Below are positions 1 through 11,853 of a DNA stretch of 64,000 bases, piece after piece. The notes beneath the pieces are model-generated. The model was not told the DNA's origin. It worked only from the letters and a program-made list of their open reading frames with translations, and made no database searches. A program made the translations under genes and the position numbers. The DNA is from Cyprinodon diabolis. Lineage: Eukaryota > Chordata > Actinopteri > Cyprinodontiformes > Cyprinodontidae. How positions within the stretch are numbered: the stretch's first letter is position 1; every line of letters begins with the position of its first letter. Location: positions 3,545,815 through 3,609,814 of the forward strand of contig CM060081.1 in NCBI GenBank assembly GCA_030533445.1, in the 5' to 3' direction.

Positions 1-680
1 CATAAACCATGAGATACTAGTGGTAGCAAAAACCATTTCAACTTTCTCCGTACCTGGATGAATCTGTTAACCTGGTGATGAAAGACAGAAAACAGAAGAG
101 CTGTCTTAAGTTCAGGAAGTAGTGGAGTCGTGCATGGAGCCCATTAAAGACCAATGAGCATCAAAGAAGGAAACAACCACAATAGTTAGTTTCACCCGAA
201 TATTTTTCTGGGTTTGGGGACCTTACAAGGATAGATTTACTGAGATGTATCTTCCTCTGGAGATAGAGAAGGGGATTTTTCCAGTAAAGTGTTCAGGGGG
301 AACTTTGCCATATGCTCGATTTGTTGAATAGCCAGGGTGTTCTATCATGATTTTAGGCAGAGATCTGACTCACATGCAGAACACTCTTCAGGAGGCAGCA
401 AACCTCTGCTCTCCATCCTGAACCCACAGAGAATTAGTTTTATTGAATATGGACCAGAAAGCCCTTTACCACAGCTGCAGAAAAGCAGTTAACCAAAGAC
501 ACCTTCAGAAGCGCTCGGTCAGCATCTGGACAGAAAAACTCCAGATAAAAGCTCCCCAGTGGAGGACTTTATACCAGCCTCCAATTAAAAACGAACTGGT
601 GATCTCCAATGGAGGATTTCAAAGGGCACCATCACCGCAAACTCGTTTTTATCAGTTATTAATCGGGGTGTTTTAAACGA

Positions 681-681
<1 letters not shown>
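1..681. other. No gene recognised (left edge)
   Basis: I see no exon, RNA gene or recognisable repeat here. The missing first two exons of the downstream elastase gene (signal peptide and propeptide with the VVGG-type activation site) were looked for and not found. The short open frame at 443-676 has no recognisable family motif. Confidence 0.5.

Positions 682-744
<63 letters not shown>
682..744. repeat. (TA)n microsatellite
   Basis: Almost pure TA dinucleotide repeat with one G interruption near 727. It lies just before a SINE-like fragment, and a second TA tract follows that fragment. Confidence 0.95.
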
Positions 745-745
<1 letters not shown>

Positions 746-889
746 TGAGAGAGAGAGGTGGCCTGAGAAGGTTGCAAGTACCTGGTTCGATCCCCGCAGA
801 CTACCACTCTTGGTCTCTGAGACATGAGACCCCCTAACCCCACACTTCTCCAGTGTGAGATCAATAAAGTGAAATTATTCTTATTATTG

Positions 890-890
<1 letters not shown>
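746..890 (+). mobile_element. tRNA-derived SINE-like fragment
   Basis: The stretch contains GGTTCGATCCCC, which matches the RNA polymerase III B-box (GGTTCGANNCC). It then runs into a tail with ATCAATAAAGTG followed by a T/A-rich end, the usual layout of fish tRNA-derived SINEs. The A-box end seems to have been lost next to the upstream TA repeat. The exact SINE family is not identified. Confidence 0.5.
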
Positions 891-891
<1 letters not shown>

Positions 892-964
<73 letters not shown>

Positions 965-972
965 TGTATATA
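892..972. repeat. (TA)n microsatellite
   Basis: About 80 bp of TA repeat lying immediately after the SINE-like tail. Open frames reading Tyr-Ile repeats across it are artefacts of the simple repeat. Confidence 0.95.
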
Positions 973-1629
973 TTCATGTATAAAGTGGAAACCATAGTGA
1001 CAAGACCACACAATCAGATAGCTTTTATGCATCACAAAGGCTATTCTTTTCAGTTTCACAGGTCATTAGCTTTTTTATTATTTATTTATACAATCATTAG
1101 TATCAACATTATTATTATGGAACAAATGAGTTCAGTCATGAAATAACGTGGACATTATGATACCCGCTGTAGTTCAGATAGGTATCCAGCAGAGGCCGCC
1201 ATTCTAAACTGTAGAAAATGTATCAAGCATGGTTTCCAGTTTTGGACAAATAGGTTCAGTTATTCGTGGGGCTTCGGAATTGCCATCACTACTAGGAGAC
1301 ACAGAAATAATTAGTGGAGTTTCAGAGAAATGCAGGAGACCAAAGGCTGTCTGAGTGAGTCCTAGCAGTGCTGATAGGCCTCTCTGTTAATGAGTGTTGA
1401 TGAGAAACACCTGAAGCAAAGGATCAGTAGGCGGCCCCAAGAGGGAGCCAGACTACATGACGATAACATTGGGACAACCTTTCCCTCAGGTTGGGACGAG
1501 CAGTCCAGTGATGATTGTCACTGGTGAACCTTTTTAATTGAGTGTGTAATAGCTTTTGCATATAATAATAAACATGATAATACGTACATTGTTTTATATA
1601 CTGAGACTCACCTCTTCTTTTCTTCTTAG

Positions 1630-4024
1630 ATCTCCCTTCAGTACAAGTCTGGCAGCTACTGGTACCACACCTGTGGAGGTAGCCTGATTCGTACAGGTTG
1701 GGTGATGACTGCTGCTCACTGCGTGGACAGGTACCGTAACGACTCATCGCGCTCGAGCCATCTTTAGGATCAAAAAGGAGGTTGAATATTTCGATGTCTG
1801 AACTCATCTCCAGCCTGATGAAACTTCTCAAAACTGCATGAATAAATTACAGAAAGTCTTCACCTGTTTAAACAACAGATAAAATGTTTTAAGGAAACGC
1901 TATGTAACTTTTAGCTACTAGGGGAATTTGACCTGTTTTTGCCCCTTAAAGGCAACTGCTCTGTCTCTAAATGAAGCCGTCTGTGTTCTGCTTCTGGTAT
2001 CAGACCAGTTTGGACCAGCAGGTCTAGAATCCTGGAGTTTGTGATAAAGATGAGGAAACATTCACCCTCTTGATGAAATCCTCCATCAGAACCGGAACAT
2101 TAATTAGTGAGGGTCAGAGCTAACAGCTGTTAAGTTAGTTAGCTCTTGTGTTTAAGGGGAGCTCAGACTGATGGAAAGCGGCGTTCTGGGTCACATGACC
2201 CATTCAGAGATGGATCGGCCCTCTGAGGTCACAGAGGAGAGTTTCTGAGGAGAGCAGCACAGAGGGAGCATCGATACACAGCAGGAGATGAAGATGGAGC
2301 TGAAGGATCATTGGCTGGATCTCATAAATCAGGCTAAAGCTGGGGTCATAAGTGATGCTTTGTTATTTTAACTAATAAAACAAGTCATGTCATAAACTAT
2401 AGTCTTTATAACCAAAAAAAAGTCATTCATGTTTGGCTGTGACACCATCCTGGAGAGAAATATCAGCTGTCCTGCTGCCATCAACACCTTTGTTTCTAGA
2501 TGCTGGAGCTTGGCCTGTTTTTCAGTGTAGTCCTGTTTCTCTGACTGTGACTGGCTGCATGTGCTCTCTTCATCCTCTGATGGGAGCTGGTCTGCCTGAC
2601 TGTGTGTTTCCTGGACAGGGTCGCCTGTGGAGATGGTTTACAGTTGCCTTTTGTATCTCTGCTTATTTCTGCATGTTTTCCTCTGGCTTCTTGAACCCCA
2701 GTCGGCCTCAGCAGATGGCCGCTCACACTGAGCCTGGTTCTGCTGGAGGTTTCTTCTTGTTAAAAGGGAGTTTTTCCTCTCCACTGTCACTACAAGCATG
2801 CTTAGTGTGAGGGATTGCTGAAGAGTCAATGAGTCGATGCAATGAACTGGTTTTCCTTAGATAGAAAACTTTGAATCAATCTGATTGGATGATCTGGTGA
2901 GCTGGAAAGTGCTTTGAGGTGACGTGTGTTGGGAATTGGTGCTATAGAAATAAACTTAATTGAATTGAACTGATTAGATATACCAGATACTTTATATTAC
3001 TGTTCTTTATGACTTTGCAGTTCAAGGACATACCGTGTTGTTCTTGGTGAACACGATCTGAACTCCGACAGTGGAAGAGAGCAGATCATCAGCGTCAGCC
3101 AGATCTACATCCACTCCAACTGGAACTCAAACAGTGTTGCCAATGGGTGAGGAAAACCTATTTTAATGGCTAGAAATTCATTTATAATACAAGAAAACTG
3201 CATCGTTACTGATCTCACTTCAAGATGAATGCTACCATTTTATCTAAAACTTCAACCAAACATGTTTCTGTAAAGAGTTCTCTGTATTTCAGGTATGACA
3301 TCGCCCTCCTAAAGCTTTCATCCAATGCAGTTCTGAACTCTTACGTCCAGCTTGCCTCTCTGCCTCCTTCCGAGCAGATTCTGCCACACAACAACCCTTG
3401 CTACATCACTGGATGGGGACGCACCTCCAGTCAGTTCTATTGATTTGAACCACTGATTTCCTGTCAGTAGTATTTATTAAGTCTCCTCCCTTTTCTAAAT
3501 CCTATTCTGTCACTTTTAATAGCTGGTGGTAGCCTGTCTACTCAGCTAAAGCAAGCCTACCTTCCTCTGGTGGACCACAAGACCTGCTCCAGCAGTGGCT
3601 GGTGGGGTAGTACTGTGAAGACCACTATGGTGTGCGGTGGTGGCGGTAATGAGTCTGGATGTAATGTGAGTTTATCTAGAAAGGACAGTCAGCTTATTTA
3701 AGTGTTGCTCCATCAACTTCTGTCTCACTTTGGTGGTTCTGACCATTTTTATTTCAATCGTCCTGTTTGTGTTTTATCAGGGTGATTCTGGAGGTCCACT
3801 TAACTGCCAGGTTAGCGGCAAGTACTATGTGCATGGCATTGCTAGCTTTGTGTCTGGCTACGGTTGCAACTATCCTCAGAAGCCCACCGTTTTCACCCGT
3901 GTGTCTGCCTACATCAACTGGATTAACTCAGTAAGAGACAAACATGCAGACTCTCATCAGTAATAGTGAAGGAGTCAAGAGAATGGATCTTAATGAAGTT
4001 TTTCTTTTTTTTCAGATCCTGTAA
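1630..4024 (+). CDS. cela1: Elastase-1-like pancreatic serine protease (5' partial)
   Basis: Chymotrypsin-fold (S1) protease, normally secreted as a zymogen by the exocrine pancreas to digest proteins. Exons read as 1630-1730, 3021-3146, 3293-3429, 3523-3665, 3781-3930 and 4016-4024, all with AG/GT borders and compatible phases. The first begins at ISLQY, as CELA1 exon 3 does, and carries the catalytic His (TAAHC). The third carries the catalytic Asp (YDIALLKL) and CYITGWG. The fifth starts with GDSGGP, the catalytic Ser. The substrate pocket has Ser before GC (position 189), Val in SFVS (216) and Thr in PTVFTRV (226), which is the elastase-1 pattern and not trypsin (Asp189). The protein ends WINSIL. 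The signal peptide and activation peptide exons are not found between 1 and 1629, so they lie outside the window or are lost. A LINE 3' end sits in the intron between the first two visible exons. CELA2 is less likely because of SFVS. Confidence 0.9.
2428..2975 (+). mobile_element. CR1/L2-clade LINE, 3' UTR fragment
   Basis: The same sequence occurs at several other places in this window. It ends in the L2-type tail (here GGTGCTATAGAAATAAACTT followed by AATTGAATTGAA). Only the 3' untranslated part is present, as expected for a 5'-truncated insertion. It lies inside an intron of the elastase gene in the sense orientation. Confidence 0.8.
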
Positions 4025-4106
4025 CAGGTGTTTTCAGAATTCTGGGATGCACAACTTTATTCAATAGTGTTTGCATCTAAAGAAAAACAACAGATTCACT
4101 GCATTT

Positions 4107-4112
4107 AATAAA
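4107..4112 (+). terminator. Polyadenylation signal of the elastase gene
   Basis: AATAAA lies about 83 bp after the TAA stop, which gives a short 3' UTR as is usual for pancreatic protease genes. Confidence 0.7.
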
Positions 4113-4361
4113 AATCATCAAACGTTGTTTAAAGCCTCATTATTCATTTAATTAAAAATGATAAACGTTATGCAGTTACATGCAGAAAATTGCTGCAGCT
4201 TGCAAAAGTATTAAAATCCCTTCCATAGACTCCCTTCCTCCTTTAGGAAACCTCCTTCAGTTCTGGAAACTGTTGTTGTAATCTTTACTACTATAGAACT
4301 GTTGGTAATCATATCTTCAAGGTGAAGGTTATTTCAACAGCTAAAAGTTCAGTTCATTTCC

Positions 4362-6475
4362 AGAACTCCAATTCACAACATGTCATCTCAATGCACTTTA
4401 GAGAGAAAATTCAACCATATCACACAGATTGTTTCAAAGTTTTATATCTAAGGAAAAACCAACTATTTTCATTGACTTATTGACTCTTCAGCAATCCCTC
4501 AATGCAGAGGATATTACCTTTTGAACAGGAATAAACCTCCATCAGAATCAGAACCAGGCTGTGTGTGAGCAGCCATCTGCCGAGGCTGACTGGGGTTCAA
4601 GGAGGTGTCTGCCTTATGGATTAAAACTGGTAGTTGGTTCCACAGGAGAGGAGCCTGATAACTAATCCCATTCTACTTTTAGAGATTCTAGGAACCACTA
4701 GTAAAGCTGCCGATTAGGAACCTCTTGGATATGAGATTTAAATGACAGTTCCTGAGCCAAGATTTTTTACTTTCTTACCTGAGATCAATTTAATCCCATC
4801 TAGATGAAGTGACTGACTAATTTTCTTTTTCAGAGAATTTGATCCAAGACTATAACTTCTGTTTTGTCTGCATTCAAAAGCAGAAAGTTAAGAGTCACCC
4901 ATGTTTTTAAGTCTTCAGATATACCTGTAGTCTATCTAATGGATTAGTTTAATCTGGATTAATAGACAGATATAGCTGAATATCATCAGTATAACAATGG
5001 AAATTAACCCCATACTGTCTAATAATTCTAACCATTGGGAGAATATATAGAGTAAATAGAAATGGCCCTGGGACTGATCCCTTTGGTACTCCGCATGTAA
5101 CCCTGGAGCATGGGTAAGATTTATTATTAAAATGAATGGTGTAGGTTGTCACACACTTGTTTGACAACTATTTTCACAAGAACTTTGGTTAAGAAAGGAA
5201 GATTGGATATAGGTCTATAATTGGCCAATGGCCAATTGGGTCAAGAGATGGTCAAAAGCCTGAGGAACATATCCCTATAACAGGGACAGGTTAATCACAT
5301 CTAAAATTGAGGAAGAAATCAGAGAGTATACGTCCTTAAATAACTTGGCTGGAACTGGATCTAACATACAAGTTGAAGGCTTGGATGAAGATAATAGATT
5401 TGCTAATTCTGAAATGTCAATTTAATGAAAACAATCTAAACATTGTTGAGGCTGTTGTTACCTCCAATGCTGCCATACCTTTCAGACATAAACCAATCCC
5501 ATTTAGAGGGGTGCCAATGATCTAATTTTTAATAGCATCAATCTTATTTAGAAAGAATCCCATAAAATGATTGGTGCTAAGAGCAGGTGGGGTAGATGGT
5601 TCAACAGAGCTATGGCTCTGGGTGAGCTTGGCAACTGTATTAAAAAGAAATCCTGGGTTATTCTTATTAATGAGGAGAAATATGTTGTTAATGCTTTAAA
5701 AGATTAATTTCATACAGCAGCAAACTGTTTTTCCAGACTAGTTAGGTTTCTTGTAGGCATGTAGAGCGCAATTTTCTGTCCAGTTTCCTAGCATTTAGCT
5801 TCAAAGTGCACAGCTCTTCTTTAAACCTGGGAAACAGCTTTCCACTGTTATAGTTTTTCTTTTCAAAAGGGCTACACTGTCTATGTCAGCCTGCAGAGAA
5901 CTAGCAACCTCATCAACAAAATCATCAACCTGTGAAGGGGAATAAACTAAATGTTTACCCTCTGCAGCACTCCTCAGCCACACAAAGGAGGGGAGGAGGA
6001 AGAAAGTGAAACAGATTCTTTAAAATGTATTACTGCATTATCTGATAATGATCTGCTAAAGTGAAACCTTCTTTTGGGGAAAGAGAACTCTGTTAAAGTA
6101 ACCTGAAAGCTTATTGAAAAAGTGGTCAGAGAGGACAGGGTTGTGAGCCAATACTGTTATCTCTTCATATTCAATGCCATATTTCAGAACAAGGTCCAAA
6201 TTATGAAGAGGAGAATGTGTGGGACTACTCACATTTTGAACAAAGCCAATCGAGTCTAAGATAGCATTACAGGCTGCATTTAAGCTATCACCTTACTTGT
6301 CAGCATGGTTGTTAACATCCCCTACAATGATGAACCTGTCCGTATTCAACACCAAATCAGGTAGGAACTCTTACTCAGACTAAGGACCTGGTGGACGATA
6401 CAAAGTTTAAAAAAGAAAGGATGAGGGAAACTAAGGGTTAAATGTTCAAAAAAGTTGTAATTATTAACTGACTTT
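4362..6475 (-). mobile_element. Degraded CR1/L2-clade LINE (endonuclease and reverse transcriptase remnants)
   Basis: On the minus strand the pieces run in the normal order. At about 6350-6296 a remnant of the endonuclease motif reads like IIVGDVNNHAD. At 5983-5801 a linker with VDDFVDEVASSLQADIDSVA is typical of L2 ORF2. At 5167-4949 the reverse transcriptase core reads [10 protein letters not shown], then [13 protein letters not shown], a variant of the YADD active-site box. The 3' UTR and tail lie near 4620-4362. Many stops and frameshifts and an internal deletion show it is dead. I infer the element type from these motifs and from shared 3' sequence with the other copies. Confidence 0.75.
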
Positions 6476-6480
6476 GCACT

Positions 6481-6605
6481 AATCAATTCAATTCTGTTTA
6501 TTTCTATAGCGCCATTTCACAACACATGTCATCTCAAGGCACTTTACAGTTCACCAGATCATACAGTCAAATTGATTCAAAGTTTTCTATCTAAGGAAAA
6601 CATTT
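6481..6605 (-). mobile_element. L2-type LINE 3' tail fragment
   Basis: A second copy of the tail (TTTATTTCTATAGCGCC, then the shared ACATGTCATCTCAAGGCACT block) abuts the degraded LINE. It is a separate, very short insertion of the same family in the same orientation. Confidence 0.7.
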
Positions 6606-7950
6606 GGTTTAAGAAGTTGATGGAGTTGAAGGTAAATGCTTCATTATAAAAGAAACTGAAATGTAAATGATAAATAAAACAGAATAAATGATATAATCCT
6701 GTAAACAGACCTTTTTCATTGTGTTAAACTTCTATAACGGCTATTATACAATCACAAAGTTTGTCCACTTTACCAAAAATACACAGAATTTGATGTTCTA
6801 GTTACAGTGGGTCCTGTCAGGTGTGCATATTGACGTCATTGTTCTTTACACTTTAACCTCTTCTCTACCAGCTGTGTTTGTTCCAGATGTTCACACACAG
6901 TAGAGTTCGGATGGCGAAAGCTTTAATCACTTTGACCGTTTTTTTACCCTTTGCTGCTGTCACTCTTGTAGAACAGATAAAAATAACACTGAGATGTGAT
7001 GCAGCTAATCCCGAGGAAACCTCACATGGTCTAATAGTAAGGACCATAAAAGTTCCCCGATTCCTTCTACAAATTGTATTGTGTATTAATGAGGTGTTTT
7101 AGTGTAGACGGGGTGCCTCCCCTGAGCTGCTGCTGTCATGGTGCCCAAGAATTGACCTCACTGTGTTAGCACAGCTTTAGTACCTGTTGCGAACATTGTG
7201 CACAGAGTATGCAAATCAATATTTAATGCAAAATTGATATCAGATAGTGAGTAAAAGGCCATATTTTATTGTTTTAATTTATTATTTTATGGAAAAGTTA
7301 AGATTTCACATCGTTGAGAGATGAAAACATCTTGTATTTCTTGTCTACGCCTCCATCCAGCCTCAGCAGAGCCCCTCAGACTTCCTTTCATCCAGACGCC
7401 TGCTGCAGCTCTGGTGGGGGAAGCATTAGGCACTCTCAGGCCAGCAGAGTGACATAGCCCCTCCATGGTGTCCCTCCTGGCTCTTCCTCTGGGCCTCCTT
7501 TTGGAGCACCTCCTAGGAGGAATCTTGGACGTGGACGAGATGTTGAGGAGCAGTGGCTCTTCCCCGAACCTGTCCTAGCATAAAGAAAAACTACTACAGC
7601 TATCTTACATCCTTTCAGTATAAAGATGTTAAAATATATTAACATAATTATTCCAAATAGTGAAAAAAATTTGGGTTTTTAAACAAAAAATAAGGAGATA
7701 ACTCCAGCAAACCATGTTTGTCCCCTACGATCAAGCTATCAAGCTTGATTTGGGCTTGATGTGTCTGCAAGGTCCGTGCATCAAAATACATGGCTTTCAC
7801 AGCCCTTTGCATAGCTTCACAGTGGACTAATTTTCAGCATCACATTCCTAGAAATGAAATACCTGAAATCGTGATTAACTGGATGTCTTGTCTTGTTCTG
7901 TTTCCCACTATTCTGAAAAGCTCCTGGAAAATCATACAAGTCAGCATAGA
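6606..7950. other. Intergenic, nothing recognised
   Basis: AT-rich sequence with only short open frames. The frames at 6878-7102 and 7436-7645 have no family motifs and no splice context I can support. Confidence 0.5.
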
Positions 7951-8272
7951 AACATCCATCCATTATCTGACACATGTCCCAATTGTGGTCGCGAGGGGTG
8001 CTGGTGCCTATCTCCAACAGTCAATGGGCAAGAGACGGGCTCCACCCTGGACAGGTCACCAGTCCATCGCAGGGCAACACAGAGACAAACAGGACAAACA
8101 ACCATTCATGCACACACTCACACCTAAGGACAATTTAGAGAAGCCAATTAACCAAACAGTCATGTTTGTGGACTGTGGGAGGAAGCCAGAGTACCTGGAG
8201 AGAACCCATGCATGCTCAGGGAGAACATGCAAACTCCATGCAGTGCTACCCACTGCGCCACTGAGCAGCCCA
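7951..8272 (+). repeat. Widespread teleost interspersed repeat
   Basis: The stretch opens with CATCCATCCATTATCTGACA and continues through GGTCGCGAGGGGTGCTGG, CACCCTGGACAGGTCACCAG, GGACTGTGGGAGGAAGCC and GGAGAACATGCAAACTCCAT. I recognise this block as an abundant dispersed repeat in many teleost genomes, usually linked to non-LTR retrotransposon 3' regions. The family name is not certain. The overlapping open frames within it are not genes. Confidence 0.7.
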
Positions 8273-10080
8273 ACATAGAAACATGGCTTCCGAAAAAAGT
8301 AAACACCACCACAAGTTGGAGAGCGATCATGAACACAGCGCAACACACTGTGGGTGCACACACACATGTTTCAGTACGAACCTTTCCTCCTTCTGCTGCA
8401 AGATATAATAAGAACATGAGAGAACAGGCCACTTACACCATGTCCAAAAGCTCTTCTTAGCTAACTGCCTCAAACATCTACGCCCCTGAGTCTTTTGAGC
8501 TTTTGGTGACTGCTTATGTGGAACTGAATCCCAGGATCTCATCCAGCTGGTTCTGGCAGTCTGATCTGCTGTGATTGTTGTGGTCCTTCAGCCTCACGTA
8601 GTCCTGCTATATTTTCTTGAGCTTGTCCCGCTCCTACTTTGTTTATTTCGGCCAGTCTGGCTGCAGTCATGGTGTAGATGTGATCCTTGTGCATTGCAAA
8701 ATCAAGCCTCTACATATTTCCCACTGGCCAAAAAAACCTAACCTCATTTTCTGGACTAATGGTAAGAATTAAAATATACACAGTCCTCCATTGAAGGAAC
8801 AAATGCATGGATTGTTTCTCAACATCACCCCTGGACAGGATATTTCTAATTTTTGCAATTTTCAGGAGTTAAGAGAAGAAAATTCTAGAAACCTCTTTGA
8901 TGTGGGATTTAAGACAGGTCCACATCAACAATAACACCGATTGCCATAAAGCGGGACAGATGGACCCAGTATTCAAGGCTTCAGACAGTGGGAAGTTTCA
9001 AAACATATAATTAACAGACAGAACAGAAACAGAAACGTGGGCTGCTGTTGATCAGCTGACATGCAGTGACTGTAGGGGGAGGGCAGATTATCACTCATCG
9101 CTGGCACTCTGAATTTGGGAGAAACACAGGAAAGTAACCATGATCATCTGACAGAAGATGATAATCAGTGTGAGTCACTTACCTGGTCTACCAGTCCTCT
9201 CATCAAAGGCAGGATCAGCCGATGCACTGTCTAGGAGATATGGCACTAAGCTGTCCAGAGTGTCCAAGCTTTAGCAACCCCAGTGAGCAGGCAGAAAACC
9301 AATCCAGGTCAGGAAAACAGTTCAGAACAAGGACGGTTTTGAGATCAAGGAGTCCATAGCCCGGTCACTGGTTCCGATCTAAACAGGAACAGACAGATCC
9401 AGGATTCCAGGAATCCACAGAGCATTCAGGCAGGTTTAGAGTTCAAATGAGTCCAGCAGAGAGCTCAGACAGACACACTCAGATGGATAGAGGCGTGCTC
9501 AGTGATAGAGAGGGACAAAGACAAGATCTGGTACCAGGATAACTGCAGAGCTTTAAACTGTACTCCCCATAGGAGCCAGGGTTATGGGAATTCATTCATT
9601 CATTCATTAATCAAGCAACAGGAAATAAAAAAAAAAAATCACACTAGATTACTTATATCTGAAATTTAAATGCAGGCTGAGGTAGAATACTTCCTGTTTC
9701 CAACTGTCTAAACATCAGTACAGACAGTAGGCTTTGTTTTTATTCTAAAATTGGCCTATCATGATATAAGAAAATAGTCTATTTGAATTTGGGTCCAAAA
9801 TGTTTTTCTATTTACAGGTAAAAAGAACAGAAAGGAGGAATTCCCATTTACTCCTTGTAATGATGCTATCTTATCTTACCGTGGGTATTAGTAAGCCAAA
9901 ACAATATCTGTCGCACTGCAGTCTGCCCACCTTTTTTTTAACAAACACTGGGCAACAAATACACATCTTATCTTTAGAGTTTTATATTTCTATCTTTGTT
10001 TTTCTTTTTAGAAAAAAAAATATGTTTTTTTAGGCGTTATATGGGATATATTTTAAACTATGTTTCTGTTATCTGCGCTT
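8273..10080. other. Intergenic, repeat-like but unclassified
   Basis: No gene is seen. Roughly 8945-9560 resembles unclassified teleost repeat sequence (a GGACCCAGTATTC start, then a GA-rich body). A similar GGACCCAGTA-containing stretch recurs at about 41878-42900. A short ATTC run lies at 9590-9610. Confidence 0.4.
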
Positions 10081-10084
10081 AAAG

Positions 10085-10922
10085 GAATAGTACACCCAAA
10101 ACATGATTAGCCTTCATTTTCTACTCACCCCCATGCTGAACAACACTCTGGAGTACTTTTTTGATATCTCAAATGCATCTGGAGATCTGGGAGGCTTCTT
10201 GCTGTCTGCTGACATTCAAATAATGGAGGTCTATGGCGCCTGAGGCAGAAAGGTCCATAAAAGTCCACAAAAAACGTGTCAATATTCCTCCATACTGCTC
10301 GTCCAATGTATTCCAAGTGTCCTGAGTGGGTAGCGTCCATAATTTACTGGAAACAAAGTCATTTAGAATGTTTTTAGAGCATAAACAGTAGTGTAGAGGA
10401 TTTCCTAAAAGCGCACGCCTGCGAGTTCACGACTCTACGGAAACCGCGGCAGACCAAACCAGATGAAAGTGCGCATTCAGCGTCTGCTCTTGATAATGCA
10501 AGCGTAGAAGAAGAAATGTGCTGTTTACCTGTGCAAAGAAAGAAACAACGAAACGATTTCAGTGTTGAGGAAGAGCATGAGTTCTTTGCTGAGCTGAAGG
10601 CGCACTTTCATCTGGTTTGGTCTGCCGCAGTTTCCGTAGACTCGTGAACTTGCAGGCGCGCGCTTTTAGGAAATCCTATACACTACTGTTTATGCTCTAA
10701 AAACATTCTAAATGACTTCGTTTCGAGTAAATTATGGACGCTACCCACTCAGGACACTTGGAATACATTGGACGAGCAGTATGGAGGAATATTGACACGT
10801 TTTTTGTGGACTTTTATGGATCTTTCTGCCTCGGGCGCCATAGACCTCCATTATTTGAATGTCAGCAGACAGCAAGAAGCCTCCCAGATCTCCAGATGCA
10901 TTTGAGATATCAAAAAAGTACT
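10085..10922. mobile_element. Foldback (long inverted repeat) DNA element
   Basis: The left arm (10153-10481) and right arm (10593-10922) are near-identical inverted copies of about 330 bp around a 111-bp spacer. The left side continues outward to about 10085 (AAAGGAATAGTACACCCAAA), a start resembling the abundant fish MITE termini. The right side lacks this extension, so one end is truncated. The two mirror-image open frames starting at 10340 (minus) and 10734 (plus) are the same arm read twice, not two genes. Confidence 0.75.
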
Positions 10923-10934
10923 ATAGAAAAGTAT

Positions 10935-11210
10935 AGAGTGGGGAAAATAATTGTCACCCTGCTATTTTGAAAGTTCTCCCACTTCGAAATCATGGTGGGG
11001 TCTGAAATTGTCACGTAGATGCATTAATCTCACTATATGTTTTTTAACTATTTAATTGTATTATAGAGCTGCAAATAAGTATTCAATCATCTGATAAAAA
11101 TCAATCTTAATATTTGGTACAGAAGCCTTTATTTGCATTTACAGAGGTCAAATGTTTCTTGTAGTTTTTCAACAAGTTTGCACACTGCAGGAGGGATTTT
11201 GGCCCACTCT
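10935..11210. mobile_element. Probable Tc1/mariner-type transposon end fragment
   Basis: The run GTGGGGAAAATAATTGTCAC, then CAAGTTCTCCCACTT-like sequence, then GCAAATAAGTATTCAATCAT and GGAGGGATTTTGGCCCACTC matches, from memory, the terminal and 3' coding region of a common fish DNA transposon. No transposase frame survives. Confidence 0.4.
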
Positions 11211-11215
11211 AAAAG

Positions 11216-11853
11216 TGTCATAATTGAAGGTGACTTTGAACGAGAGCAACTACAGAGGCAGGTTGTAGGTTAAAAGGTTTATTGAAAACAAGATTGTGGG
11301 TATGAACAGGAAGCTGTATGGTCTGGTCAGGTTCTTCTGGGCTTCTGCAGAAAAGATGAGGAGACTGGTGAATGTATAGAAACAGTTGCTGGAGGATTAT
11401 GCTGGGCTGTAGAGACCTTTGGGGAGTGTCCCCAGTGGTTCGAGTGCTGACCAGTACTCTCTCCCTGGTCGATGGTTCGAGGGTGGACAGGCTGGTGAGC
11501 GCAGGTAGGAGGGCTGAGCGGTGGATTAACCCGAGATCCCTCTCAGGTTCCTGGTTGTTTTCAGATGGGGATCCAAGATCTATGGTTGCAGGCTGGGTCT
11601 CAGGATCAGAGACAGGGGTTCTGCAAGAAAGGTTCAGAGCAGGGTTTAGGCAAGGGTTAGAGTCACCAGGACAAGGTTTGGGTTTGGTCTGTACCAACGC
11701 AGTGGCGTTAACGAACTGACGCCCTCCTCCTGGTTCCAGCTCCTTAAGAAGGGTGGTAATCAGCTCAGACGTAGTGCACTGCCCGTCCATCCCTGCTGAG
11801 GAAAGACAGAGAGAGAGAAAACCTGGCCTGCACCCAGAGCCTGGAGTGTGACA
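11216..11853 (-). mobile_element. Probable solo LTR
   Basis: The 638-bp block begins TGTCA and ends TGACA, and is flanked on both sides by the 5-bp sequence AAAAG (11211-11215 and 11854-11858). On the minus strand it starts TGTCACACTCCAG and has an AATAAA about 65 bp before its 3' end, the expected place for an LTR polyA signal. No internal retroviral-type genes are present. The long minus-strand frame at 11218-11790 lies entirely inside the block and is probably not a real protein. Confidence 0.5.

Noticed and set aside
673..1059. 128-codon minus-strand open frame
   Set aside because: It runs through two TA microsatellites and a SINE fragment and reads mostly Tyr-Ile repeats.
7790..8542. 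Several overlapping open frames on both strands
   Set aside because: They fall in or beside a widespread teleost interspersed repeat, and none shows a protein family motif.
10125..10970. Two similar small proteins encoded on opposite strands
   Set aside because: They are the same arm of a foldback element read twice, so the similarity comes from DNA symmetry and not from a gene pair.
11218..11790. 190-codon minus-strand open frame
   Set aside because: It lies wholly within the probable solo LTR, is low in recognisable motifs, and has no family resemblance that I can see.
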